Assembly (NCBI RefSeq): GCF_033547075.1
Contig: NZ_CP137891.1
Span: forward strand, 2,542,001 to 2,606,000
Source: Flavobacterium ardleyense
GTDB lineage: Bacteria; Bacteroidota; Bacteroidia; Flavobacteriales; Flavobacteriaceae
Direction: 5' to 3'
Length of the DNA stretch: 64,000 nucleotides
This document shows positions 26,160 through 34,668 of the stretch, piece by piece. The translations under genes and the position numbers were made by a program. Each line of letters starts with the position of its first letter. Positions within the stretch are counted from its first letter, which is position 1. The notes below the pieces were generated by a model that saw only the letters and a program-made list of their open reading frames with translations, made no database searches and was not told where the DNA came from.

Positions 26160-28703
26160 ATGGACGATAATTTTTCACCAAGAGTAAAAGATGTCATTAC
26201 CTATAGTAAAGAAGAAGCACTACGATTAGGGCACGACTTTATAGGGACAGAGCATCTTATGCTAGGAATTTTGAGAGATGGTAACGGAAAAGCAATCAAT
26301 ATATTAAATAATTTATCGATAGATTTAGATTTTTTACGTAGAAAAGTTGAAATTCTAAGCCCAGCAAATCCAACAGTTAGCATCGGAAACGATAAGAAAA
26401 ACTTGCACCTAACTAGACAAGCTGAACGTGCGTTAAAAACAACTTTCCTCGAAGCAAAAGTTTTTCAGAGCACTTCTATTAGTACAGCGCATTTATTGCT
26501 TTGTATTCTTAGAAATGAGAATGATCCAACAACCAAACTGCTCAATAAGATGAAAATCGACTATGATGCAGCCAAAGAACAATATATAAATATGACGCCA
26601 AACAATGATGATTTCCTAGACAATCTGCCTCGTGCTGAGTCATTTAATGATGATTCAGGACAAGATGACAGTTTAAAAGAAGGTACGTTCGCCAGTCCTG
26701 CCAATAAATCCAATAAGAAATCTAAAACTCCGGTACTAGATAATTTTGGTAGAGATTTAACAGAAATGGCTGAGGAGGGGAAACTTGATCCTGTTGTAGG
26801 TCGTGAAAAAGAAATTGAAAGAGTATCGCAGATCCTGAGCAGACGTAAGAAAAATAACCCTTTGCTAATTGGTGAACCTGGAGTGGGGAAATCTGCAATT
26901 GCAGAAGGTCTTGCTCTAAGAATTATCCAAAAGAAAGTGAGCAGAATACTTTTCGGAAAACGTGTTGTAACTCTAGACTTGGCCAGCTTGGTTGCCGGAA
27001 CTAAATATAGAGGACAGTTTGAAGAGCGCATGAAAGCGGTGATGAATGAACTTGAGAAGAATGATGATATTATTCTTTTTATTGACGAAATTCATACTAT
27101 CGTGGGTGCAGGTGGTGCAACGGGGTCACTTGATGCTTCAAATATGTTTAAACCTGCTCTTGCAAGAGGAGAAATACAATGTATTGGTGCAACGACTCTT
27201 GATGAGTACAGACAGTATATTGAGAAAGACGGTGCATTAGAAAGACGATTCCAAAAAGTTATTGTGGAACCAACTAATATTGAGGAAACAATTGAAATCT
27301 TGAATAATATCAAGGATAAATATGAAGAACACCACAGCGTTACCTACACTCCCGAAGCGATTGAAGCTTGTGTAAAATTGACTAGTAGGTATATGAGTGA
27401 TCGTTTCCTTCCAGACAAAGCTATTGATGCTTTGGATGAAGCAGGATCGAGAGTGCATATTACAAATATTGATGTGCCAAAACAGATTGTAGATCTTGAA
27501 GCGCAATTAGATGATGTTCGAGCACTTAAGAATACTGTGGTTAAGAAACAGAAATATGAAGAAGCAGCAAAACTTCGTGATGATGAAAAACGCATTGAAG
27601 CTGAATTAGCCGAAGCACAGAAAAAATGGGACGAAGATTCGAAAAATAATCGAATTGAAGTTACCGAAGATAATGTTGCCGATGTAGTTTCGATGATGTC
27701 TGGAATTCCGGTAAATAGAATTGCGCAAACAGAAAGTAATAAACTTGCAAAATTACCAGAACTTATAGAAAGCAAGGTAATTGGACAGAAAGAAGCAGTA
27801 TTAAAAATTGCTAGATCTATCCAAAGAAACCGTGCTGGACTTAAAGATCCAAACAGACCAATTGGGTCGTTTATCTTCTTAGGACAGACTGGAGTTGGTA
27901 AAACGCAACTTGCAAAAGTTCTAGCGAAAGAATTATTTGATTCAGAAGACGCTCTTATCAGAATTGATATGAGTGAGTATATGGAGAAATTTGCAATCTC
28001 GAGACTTGTAGGAGCACCTCCTGGATACGTAGGATACGAAGAAGGTGGACAACTTACTGAGAAAGTAAGAAGAAAACCATATTGTGTAGTACTTCTAGAT
28101 GAGATTGAAAAAGCGCATCCAGACGTATTTAATATGCTGTTGCAAGTATTAGATGATGGATATTTAACCGATAGCTTAGGACGTAAAATTGACTTTAAGA
28201 ATACGATTATCATTATGACTTCAAACGTTGGAGCAAGACAACTTAAAGACTTTGGTCAAGGCGTTGGTTTTGGTACTTCTGCAAGAATTAGTCAGGCTGA
28301 TGATAACTCAAAAAGTATTATCGAAAATGCACTTAAGAAAACATTTGCTCCTGAATTCTTAAATAGAATTGATGATGTAATTGTCTTTAATGCTCTGGAA
28401 AAAGAAGATATCAGTTTGATTATAGAAATCGAATTGAAAAAATTGTATGCTAGAATTAAAGAACTTGGATACATTCTTTCTATCTCTGACGAAGCAAAAG
28501 CATTTATTGCAGAGAAAGGTTTTGATAGACAATTTGGCGCAAGACCATTAAAAAGAGCTATTCAGAAATATGTTGAAGATGCCCTTGCCGAAGAAATCAT
28601 TACTTCTAAAATTATAGTTGGAGATGAAATCTTTATGGATCTTGACAAAGATAAAAATGAATTAACAGTGGAAGTTCAAAAGAAAGAACAGCCAGCTGAA
28701 TAA
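26160..28703 (+). CDS. clpC: ATP-dependent Clp protease ATP-binding subunit ClpC
   Basis: 847 residues. The N-domain with two Clp repeats (residues 1-145, including [18 protein letters not shown]) is followed by two AAA+ modules with Walker A GEPGVGKS at about 238 and GQTGVGKT at about 574. Between them is a short UVR-like middle domain ([23 protein letters not shown]), which separates ClpC from ClpB. VGF in QGVGFGTS near residue 700 is in the place of the loop that docks on ClpP. It unfolds proteins for ClpP in protein quality control. Single gene with its own terminator. Confidence 0.95.
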   Translation: MDDNFSPRVKDVITYSKEEALRLGHDFIGTEHLMLGILRDGNGKAINILNNLSIDLDFLRRKVEILSPANPTVSIGNDKKNLHLTRQAERALKTTFLEAKVFQSTSISTAHLLLCILRNENDPTTKLLNKMKIDYDAAKEQYINMTPNNDDFLDNLPRAESFNDDSGQDDSLKEGTFASPANKSNKKSKTPVLDNFGRDLTEMAEEGKLDPVVGREKEIERVSQILSRRKKNNPLLIGEPGVGKSAIAEGLALRIIQKKVSRILFGKRVVTLDLASLVAGTKYRGQFEERMKAVMNELEKNDDIILFIDEIHTIVGAGGATGSLDASNMFKPALARGEIQCIGATTLDEYRQYIEKDGALERRFQKVIVEPTNIEETIEILNNIKDKYEEHHSVTYTPEAIEACVKLTSRYMSDRFLPDKAIDALDEAGSRVHITNIDVPKQIVDLEAQLDDVRALKNTVVKKQKYEEAAKLRDDEKRIEAELAEAQKKWDEDSKNNRIEVTEDNVADVVSMMSGIPVNRIAQTESNKLAKLPELIESKVIGQKEAVLKIARSIQRNRAGLKDPNRPIGSFIFLGQTGVGKTQLAKVLAKELFDSEDALIRIDMSEYMEKFAISRLVGAPPGYVGYEEGGQLTEKVRRKPYCVVLLDEIEKAHPDVFNMLLQVLDDGYLTDSLGRKIDFKNTIIIMTSNVGARQLKDFGQGVGFGTSARISQADDNSKSIIENALKKTFAPEFLNRIDDVIVFNALEKEDISLIIEIELKKLYARIKELGYILSISDEAKAFIAEKGFDRQFGARPLKRAIQKYVEDALAEEIITSKIIVGDEIFMDLDKDKNELTVEVQKKEQPAE

Positions 28704-28724
28704 GGTTATAATTTGAACACGATT

Positions 28725-28760
28725 AAAGCAATCTGCAGAAATGTAGGTTGCTTTTTTTTT
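28725..28760 (+). terminator. Terminator of clpC
   Basis: AAAGCAA (28725-28731) and TTGCTTT (28748-28754) close a hairpin whose inner part also pairs (CTGC/GTAG). A run of nine T follows. It starts 22 bases after the clpC stop codon. Confidence 0.8.
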
Positions 28761-28786
28761 GCAGTAAGCTTTCGCTAAAATAAAAA

Positions 28787-28813
28787 AAAAGACCTGCAAT
28801 TTGCAGGTCTTTT
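28787..28813. terminator. Bidirectional terminator, mainly for hutH
   Basis: AAAAGACCTGCAA and TTGCAGGTCTTTT are exact complements around one base, so the real loop includes AATTT. A-rich and T-rich flanks make it work on both strands. It is about 20 bases from the hutH stop codon on the minus strand and is the second terminator after clpC. Confidence 0.8.
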
Positions 28814-28834
28814 TGTATAGATTTAGTCTTTAAA

Positions 28835-30343
28835 TTACTTCATAAGATCTTCTTCGATCTGAATTGTTTGAAGGAATTTTACCGTATTGATAATATCGTA
28901 ATGCAATATTCTATCATCTTCTACAAGAGAAACTTCTGAACGATAAGTTTTAAGAATCATTTCGATAAACGGACTTGATTTTAATGGACTTCTAAAAGAT
29001 AAAGCTTGAGAAGCATTCATTAGTTCAATTGCAAGAATTGTTTCAAGGTTGTTCACCACCTGAAGTGCTTTTACAGCTGCATTCGCACCCATACTCACAT
29101 GATCTTCTTGTCCGTTGCTCGATACAATGCTGTCCACACTTGCAGGGCTGCAAAACTGTTTGTTTTGACTTGCGATACTTGCCGCAGTATATTGAGGAAT
29201 CATAAATCCTGAATTCAATCCTGGATTACTTACCAAGAATGCTGGTAAACCACGAAGACCCGAAATCAGTTGATACGTTCTTCTTTCAGAAATACTTCCT
29301 AATTCTGATAAAGCAATTGCAAGAAAATCCAAGGCTAAAGCTAAAGGCTGACCGTGGAAATTTCCTCCAGAAATAATTTCGTCAGATTCTCTAAAGATAT
29401 TTGGGTTATCCGTCACCGAATTTATTTCTGTTTTAAAGACTTTAGTCACGTAATCGATCGCATCTTTTGAGGCACCGTGAACTTGCGGCATACATCTAAA
29501 AGAATATGGATCTTGGACGTGCTGTTTTTTCTGTTCTATTATTTCACTCTCATCCAAAAATTCAAGTACTCGTTGAGCCGTTACAATTTGACCTTTATGA
29601 GGACGTATCATGTGAATTAGCTCGTTAAAAGGTTCTTTGCGGCCATCAAACCCTTCAAGAGACATTGTACCAATTAAGTCTGCCCAATACGAAAGTTTAT
29701 TCGCTTTAAGTAAAATATAAGTTCCGTAAGCGCTCATAAATTGAGTACCATTAAGCAATGCCAATCCTTCCTTTGACTGAAGCTTTATTGTTTCCCATCC
29801 AAATTCGGTTAATACCTCCGAAGCGTGCACTCTTGCACCTTTATAATTCACTTCTCCTTCACCAATTAGAGGTAATGAAAGATGAGCAAGCGGTGCCAAA
29901 TCTCCAGAAGCTCCAAGTGAACCCTGAGTATAAACCACCGGCAAAATATCATTGTTATAAAAATCAATCAATCTTTGAACAGTTACCATCTGAACGCCAG
30001 AGTGTCCGTAGCATAACGACTGAATTTTTAAGAGAAGCATAATCTTAACTATCTCTTCAGGAACTTCAGATCCTGTACCACAAGCGTGCGATTTTACTAA
30101 GTTTTCTTGAAGTTTAGAAAGATCTTCTTTTTCAATTTTAATATTATAAAGTGATCCAAATCCAGTGTTGATACCATAAATAGCGTCATCATTGGTTGCC
30201 ATCTTATTATCAAGATAATCACGGCATTTTTGAATATTTATCTTGGATTCTTCAGAAAATTCTAATGTTAAACCTTCGGTAATAATTTGTTGTACTTTAC
30301 CAAGAGACAGCATTTCGCTGCTTATGTAATGACAGTTGTCCAT
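28835..30343 (-). CDS. hutH: Histidine ammonia-lyase
   Basis: 502 residues. The self-processed MIO cofactor triad Ala145-Ser146-Gly147 lies in GASGDLAPLAH. YGINTGFG (56-63) contains the catalytic Tyr, and KSHACGTG (84-91) has the His expected for histidine rather than phenylalanine lyases. QDPYSFRCMPQVHGA near residue 275 and the NGQEDHVSMG motif near residue 415 complete the active site. It removes ammonia from L-histidine to give urocanate, the first step of histidine breakdown. The other hut genes are not adjacent, so it is probably expressed alone. Confidence 0.95.
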   Translation of the reverse strand: MDNCHYISSEMLSLGKVQQIITEGLTLEFSEESKINIQKCRDYLDNKMATNDDAIYGINTGFGSLYNIKIEKEDLSKLQENLVKSHACGTGSEVPEEIVKIMLLLKIQSLCYGHSGVQMVTVQRLIDFYNNDILPVVYTQGSLGASGDLAPLAHLSLPLIGEGEVNYKGARVHASEVLTEFGWETIKLQSKEGLALLNGTQFMSAYGTYILLKANKLSYWADLIGTMSLEGFDGRKEPFNELIHMIRPHKGQIVTAQRVLEFLDESEIIEQKKQHVQDPYSFRCMPQVHGASKDAIDYVTKVFKTEINSVTDNPNIFRESDEIISGGNFHGQPLALALDFLAIALSELGSISERRTYQLISGLRGLPAFLVSNPGLNSGFMIPQYTAASIASQNKQFCSPASVDSIVSSNGQEDHVSMGANAAVKALQVVNNLETILAIELMNASQALSFRSPLKSSPFIEMILKTYRSEVSLVEDDRILHYDIINTVKFLQTIQIEEDLMK

Positions 30344-30445
30344 AGTTTTTGTATTGAGCGGTAAAATTCCGCAAATTGACGCAAATAAGCAAGCAATTTA
30401 GCGATAAGCTTTTAAGGCAGATTAGTAGCGATTCTTATCTAGTTG

Positions 30446-30850
30446 TTATTCTTCCATTTGCGAGACCAACTGCGCATAGATTCTATCAAATGTTTTTTCC
30501 AGATCAGCACACATACCAGGATGCGGTCTTGAGGTCTGAATCATACTGCTGCGCATTGCGGTAAGCCATCTAAAACGTGACGGCAGGTCAAAAGTTGCCA
30601 CAAGTCCAGCATCTTTATCGGCATTTGCAATTTGCTGAAAAGCTAAAAGATTTCTTTTTATAAAATCAACATCAATCGTAGCAAAAGCTTTGAGACGGTT
30701 TTCATCTACTTCGAAAGCTACTTTTATAAATTTCTTGTGCTTGCAAAATAATATCAACCCTACGTTCAAGAATTCCTCCCTTTCTACATTTGGCAATAGC
30801 CTAATGATAGCATATTCATATAAGTTTTTCTCTTGCATTTTTTGCTTCAT
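30446..30850 (-). CDS. DUF3037 protein
   Basis: 134 residues, starting at ATG 30850 or four codons later. The pattern YEYAIIRLLPNVEREEFLNVGLILFC at the N-terminus, FIKVAFEVDENRLKAF and SRFRWLTAMRSSMIQTSRPHPGMCADL are the conserved blocks of the DUF3037 family, of unknown function. Its start lies inside the end of the HipA-like gene with about 30 bases of overlap, so translation is probably coupled. This two-gene arrangement recurs in bacteria as far as I recall, and suggests that the proteins work together. Confidence 0.85.
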   Translation of the reverse strand: MKQKMQEKNLYEYAIIRLLPNVEREEFLNVGLILFCKHKKFIKVAFEVDENRLKAFATIDVDFIKRNLLAFQQIANADKDAGLVATFDLPSRFRWLTAMRSSMIQTSRPHPGMCADLEKTFDRIYAQLVSQMEE

Positions 30851-31616
30851 TTAGGAATATTTCTGAATTTGAAAGTCTTTTCGATAAAAAATTGAAGTAG
30901 ATTTCTCTGAGTTGCTCAGGCGAATAATCGCCATCCTCCCATAAAAGCCATTCTTCGGGAATTAGATTTACGATGTTTTTGATCGTATCATCTGTGAGAA
31001 TTTCTCTGAAAAAACTATTAATGTCATCAAGTTTTGAAGCTTGCTTTAATAGTACGTGGTCTTTTATCAAAGCAAATGGTGTAATTGCTGCTTGCTCCCA
31101 ATTGGTAAATGAATGATGAAAATACAAGCAAGCGCCGTGATCAATAAGCCACAACTCTTTCTTCCACATCAACATATTGGTATTTTTTGCAGTTCGGTCC
31201 ACATTTGTTATAAATGCGTCAAGCCATACAATTTTACTGGCCATTAGCGAATCCACTTCAGTAACAGCAGGATCAAAAGTCATTGCTTGCGACAGAAAAT
31301 GCAACCCGAGATTTCGACCGTGACTTCCTCTAAGCAAATCTTGAATTTCCTCGTCAGCTTCAGTTCGCCCAAAAGCCTCGTCAAGGTCAAGAAATACCAA
31401 TTCGGGTATTGGAAGACCTAGTGCTTGTGCAATCTTCCCTCCTATTAGTTCGGCAATCAGCGCCTTAACTCCGTGACCGGCGCCTTTAAATTTAAGTACA
31501 TATTTATAGGTGTCATCGGCTTCTACAAGTGCAGGAAGCGATCCTCCCTCTCGCAAGGGTTGCATATAGCGGACAACTTCTTGCTCACGTAGTTTTTCTA
31601 CGGTTTCCATAGGCAT
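30816..31616 (-). CDS. HipA-like kinase (HipA_2 family)
   Basis: 266 residues. YKYVLKFKGAGHGVKALIAELIGGKIAQALGLPIPE (residues 38-73) is like the nucleotide-binding lobe of HipA-type kinases. IVWLDAFITNVDRTAKNTNML near residues 129-149 contains the catalytic Asp and Asn of the kinase loop, and LWLIDHGACLYFHH near 154-167 holds the metal-binding Asp. HipA itself phosphorylates glutamyl-tRNA synthetase, but this family lacks the N-terminal HipA domain and the HipB repressor. It overlaps the DUF3037 gene. It may be a stress-related regulator rather than a toxin; the target is unknown. Confidence 0.85.
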   Translation of the reverse strand: MPMETVEKLREQEVVRYMQPLREGGSLPALVEADDTYKYVLKFKGAGHGVKALIAELIGGKIAQALGLPIPELVFLDLDEAFGRTEADEEIQDLLRGSHGRNLGLHFLSQAMTFDPAVTEVDSLMASKIVWLDAFITNVDRTAKNTNMLMWKKELWLIDHGACLYFHHSFTNWEQAAITPFALIKDHVLLKQASKLDDINSFFREILTDDTIKNIVNLIPEEWLLWEDGDYSPEQLREIYFNFLSKRLSNSEIFLNEAKNAREKLI

Positions 31617-31701
31617 ATAATATCAATTAAAGATTCACAAAATTACGAAGAACAGAATAAGCTTCGGGACTTTTAGAGCATTAAAGTTATTGCGAGCTTT
31701 G

Positions 31702-31723
31702 GTCTTTTGGCGAAAGCCTAAAA
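31702..31723 (+). repeat. SR2 short hairpin repeat, end-only copy
   Basis: GTCTTTTGGCGAAAGCC (31702-31718) matches the right end of the long SR2 copies exactly. The following TAAAA matches the copy at 6488. It lies between the divergent HipA-like gene and gcvT. Confidence 0.65.
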
Positions 31724-31798
31724 ATCATCAATTTTGCCCAGATTTTCACTTTCTAATACCTTATGCTACAACACGCTACAAAGTGGTTTGCCAAAATG

Positions 31799-31829
31799 TT
31801 GTTACGACCAAAAAAAAGCAATAAATTAG
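31799..31829 (+). promoter_or_regulatory. Probable promoter of gcvT
   Basis: TTG at 31799-31801 and TAAATTAG at 31822-31829 are 20 bases apart. The -7 element differs from TAnnTTTG at one position. It ends 22 bases before the gcvT start codon, which would give a short leader. Confidence 0.45.
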
Positions 31830-31851
31830 CGCCTTTAAAACACAACTTCAA

Positions 31852-32934
31852 ATGAAAAATACTCCGCTTACGCAAATACACGAACAACTAGGTGCAAAAA
31901 TGCTTCCTTTTGCAGGTTATAATATGCCTATTCAATATGAAGGGGTGAATGCTGAACACGAAACAGTGCGTACTGCAGTTGGTGTTTTTGATGTTTCGCA
32001 CATGGGTGAATTTATTATTTCTGGTCCAAATGCGCTTAATTTGATTCAATCAGTTTGTACAAATGACGCTTCGACAATTGAAATTGGAAAAGCTCAGTAC
32101 ACCTGTATGACAAATAATGAGAGTGGAATTATCGATGATTTGATTATCTATAGACTTGCTGACCAAGAATATTTGCTTGTTGTAAATGCTTCAAATATTG
32201 ATAAAGATTGGGCGTGGATAGAAAAGCACAATACTGTTGGTGCCGAAATGACCAACATTTCTGACACTATGGCGCTATTAGCAATTCAGGGTCCAAAAGC
32301 AATTGAAGCAATGCAAAGTCTTACTGCCGTGAATCTTGCGGGAATTAAAAATTACAGTTTTGAAGTTGCAGAATTTGCAGGTGTTCAGGACGTCATTATT
32401 TCAGCTACTGGATATACAGGATCTGGAGGATTTGAAATTTACTGTAAAAACGAAGATGCTGTAGCGATATGGAATAAAGTTTTTGAAGCGGGAGCATCTT
32501 TTGGCATTAAGCCAATCGGTCTTGCGGCCAGAGATACTTTGCGTCTAGAAATGGGTTTCTGTCTTTACGGAAATGATATCAATGACACTACAAATCCAAT
32601 TGAAGCTGGTTTAGGATGGATTACTAAATTCACAAAAGAGTTTACAAACTCCGAACATATCAAAACAATTAAGCAAGTTGGCGTTTCTAGAAAACTTGTT
32701 GGTTTTGAAATGACTGAGAGAGGAATTCCAAGACACGATTACGAAATCGTTGATAAAGACGGTAATGCAATTGGAATAGTAACATCTGGAACAATGGCGC
32801 CTTCGCTAAATAAAGGTATTGGTTTAGGATACGTTAGCATTGATAATAGCGCTGTAGATAGTGAAATCTTTATCAGAATTCGCAAAAATGATGTAGCAGC
32901 CAAAGTTGTGAAAACACCATTTTACAAAAAATAA
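31852..32934 (+). CDS. gcvT: Aminomethyltransferase (glycine cleavage T protein)
   Basis: 360 residues, full length. [35 protein letters not shown] (residues 18-52) is the conserved N-terminal block. The folate-binding Asp lies in [15 protein letters not shown], and [11 protein letters not shown] and [18 protein letters not shown] are also characteristic. It transfers the methylene group of glycine to tetrahydrofolate and frees ammonia, with the H and P proteins that are encoded elsewhere. The start is the ATG behind the promoter at 31799. The YebC gene begins 37 bases later. Confidence 0.96.
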   Translation: MKNTPLTQIHEQLGAKMLPFAGYNMPIQYEGVNAEHETVRTAVGVFDVSHMGEFIISGPNALNLIQSVCTNDASTIEIGKAQYTCMTNNESGIIDDLIIYRLADQEYLLVVNASNIDKDWAWIEKHNTVGAEMTNISDTMALLAIQGPKAIEAMQSLTAVNLAGIKNYSFEVAEFAGVQDVIISATGYTGSGGFEIYCKNEDAVAIWNKVFEAGASFGIKPIGLAARDTLRLEMGFCLYGNDINDTTNPIEAGLGWITKFTKEFTNSEHIKTIKQVGVSRKLVGFEMTERGIPRHDYEIVDKDGNAIGIVTSGTMAPSLNKGIGLGYVSIDNSAVDSEIFIRIRKNDVAAKVVKTPFYKK

Positions 32935-32971
32935 AACAAACTGAGTTTTCATATTTAATAAAACAACTCTT

Positions 32972-33682
32972 ATGGGAAGAGCATTTGAATTTAGAAAAGG
33001 TAGAAAAATGAAGCGTTGGTCAGCGATGGCAAAAGCTTTTACTAGAATTGGAAAAGACATTGTGATGGCCGTTAAGGAAGGTGGTCCAAATCCTGATGCC
33101 AATTCACGCCTGAGAGCCGTAATTCAGAATTCGAAGGCTGCAAATATGCCTAAAGAGAATGTGGAGAGAGCAATTAAGAAAGCAACCGACAAAGATACCG
33201 CAAATTACAAAGAAGTACTTTTTGAAGGATATGCTCCTCACGGAATCGCGATTTTAATTGAAACTGCTACTGATAACAATAACAGAACGGTGGCAAATAT
33301 TAGAAGTTACTTCAATAAATGCAATGGTTCGCTAGGAACTCAAGGCTCTGTGGAATTTATGTTTGATCATATTTGCAATTTTAGAATTGCCAATACTGGT
33401 TTGGATATCGAAGAATTAGAATTAGAACTAATTGATTTTGGAGTTGAAGAAATTTTTGAAGATGAAGACGGAATTTTAATTTACGCTTCATTCGAAAGTT
33501 TTGGAACTTTGCAAAAAGAATTAGAACACCGAGGTTTTGAGATTTTATCGTCAGGGTTTGATAGAATTCCGCAAGTTACAAAAGAACTTACCGAAGCTGA
33601 AGTTGCCGATGTAGAAAAACTTCTCGAGAAAATTGAAGAAGATGACGACGTACAGAACGTGTACCATACCATGCAAGAGTAG
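32972..33682 (+). CDS. YebC/PmpR-family protein
   Basis: 236 residues. The N-terminus MGRAFEFRKGRKMKRWSAMAKAFTRIGKDI and the block NSRLRAVIQNSKAANMPKENVERAIKKA are the conserved region of the YebC family, and EGYAPHGIAILIETATDNNNRTVANIR is the second. YebC proteins were long described as transcription regulators, and some help translation of proline-rich stretches. The acidic C-terminus (KIEEDDDVQNVYHTMQE) is normal. It lies behind gcvT with a 37-base gap, and ends before a terminator. Confidence 0.93.
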   Translation: MGRAFEFRKGRKMKRWSAMAKAFTRIGKDIVMAVKEGGPNPDANSRLRAVIQNSKAANMPKENVERAIKKATDKDTANYKEVLFEGYAPHGIAILIETATDNNNRTVANIRSYFNKCNGSLGTQGSVEFMFDHICNFRIANTGLDIEELELELIDFGVEEIFEDEDGILIYASFESFGTLQKELEHRGFEILSSGFDRIPQVTKELTEAEVADVEKLLEKIEEDDDVQNVYHTMQE

Positions 33683-33693
33683 ATAAAATGTAG

Positions 33694-33720
33694 AAACCGT
33701 TTCGGATTTTAAAACGGTTT
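33694..33720 (+). terminator. Terminator-like hairpin after the YebC gene
   Basis: AAACCGTTT (33694-33702) and AAACGGTTT (33712-33720) form a nine-pair stem followed by TATATTTG. The T tract is weak. A stronger terminator follows about 25 bases later. Confidence 0.6.
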
Positions 33721-33746
33721 TATATTTGATCTTCTATTTTTATAAA

Positions 33747-33784
33747 AAAAGCAGCTACAAAGATTTTTGTAGCTGCTTTTTTGT
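33747..33784. terminator. Bidirectional terminator
   Basis: AAAAGCAGCTACAAA (33747-33761) and TTTGTAGCTGCTTTT (33766-33780) pair perfectly, with an A tract on the left and a T tract on the right. It lies between the converging YebC and META-lipoprotein genes and can serve both. Confidence 0.85.
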
Positions 33785-33819
33785 AAAGATGGAATAATGA
33801 TTTTTGCTAGTAGGTGCTC

Positions 33820-34596
33820 TTAATTTTTTCGAAAAGTTGCTATCGGTACATATGTTGGATCCGTTAAAATCAAAGTGTCTCCATCAAATTTATAGGCACC
33901 TACTTTTGCTAAGACATTTATAAAATCTTGCTCTTTATTGCCAGGTTCACATAGCATCTTTGTAGATGCTATATCTAATAGTTGCAATCTATTCTCTGTA
34001 TTTGATTTCATTACTCCATTGATTTGATTGCAACCTGCAAAAGCAGTAAACATGTTTTTCTCACTTAGGAATTCAATATAAAGACTATTTTGAGAGTTCT
34101 TTTCTGAAATTTCCTCACCTCTTAATGTTTTCAGCATCCATTTGCTGTTTAGTTTAGAATCAGCAAAATATTGACCACAACCATAATACTCTTTAACCTC
34201 TCCAGCATCCGCATCTATTAAAGATACATTTGCCTTATAAGAATAGCGTTGTTCACTCATTCCATCTGAGCATTCTCCTGGTTTTACATCTATGGTTAAC
34301 ATGTGAGTTTTATTGGTATAGGTAAGCTTCATGTTTTCATAAAGAATATCATTATTATCATTTGGAAAAATTATACCTTTTTCATTTCCTAGCTCAGAGA
34401 ACTTTACCTCTTTTTCAGAAATTTCGATACTCCAAAATGGCTCGGTACCAACTGCTTTAAAATACGGAACTCCACTTGTATTTGCTACTGCTGTATGTTC
34501 TAATGTAGTTTTTTCAACAATTTCTTTTTGACTTTTGCATGATGACAATCCTGCAAAAGAGATTACTGACAATAAGATTATACTTCTTAATTTCAT
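33820..34596 (-). CDS. META-domain lipoprotein
   Basis: 258 residues. The signal ends in the lipobox LSSC (Cys near residue 20). Residues 45-145 form a domain with YFKAVGTEPFWSIEISEKEVKF and DVKPGECSDGMSEQRYSYKANV, as in a known family of membrane-associated proteins (COG3650). Residues 150-258 form a META/HslJ domain (LNSKWMLKTLRGEE, FTAFAGCNQINGVMK, STKMLC). HslJ-like proteins are linked to heat-shock and novobiocin tolerance in E. coli; the exact job is unknown. Anchored to the inner or outer membrane. Confidence 0.88.
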   Translation of the reverse strand: MKLRSIILLSVISFAGLSSCKSQKEIVEKTTLEHTAVANTSGVPYFKAVGTEPFWSIEISEKEVKFSELGNEKGIIFPNDNNDILYENMKLTYTNKTHMLTIDVKPGECSDGMSEQRYSYKANVSLIDADAGEVKEYYGCGQYFADSKLNSKWMLKTLRGEEISEKNSQNSLYIEFLSEKNMFTAFAGCNQINGVMKSNTENRLQLLDIASTKMLCEPGNKEQDFINVLAKVGAYKFDGDTLILTDPTYVPIATFRKN

Positions 34597-34668
34597 AGTA
34601 TCATTATTAATAAAGATTATTTAATATTTTTTTTTAGTTCTAGTAAAAGTATAAAATTTGATTAGACT

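Noticed and set aside
27344..28213. A 289-codon minus-strand frame within clpC
   Set aside because: It is opposite to a highly conserved gene and has no family resemblance; codon bias alone keeps it open.
33600..33800. A small RNA gene between the YebC and META genes
   Set aside because: The two hairpins are explained as terminators for converging genes, and no promoter fits.
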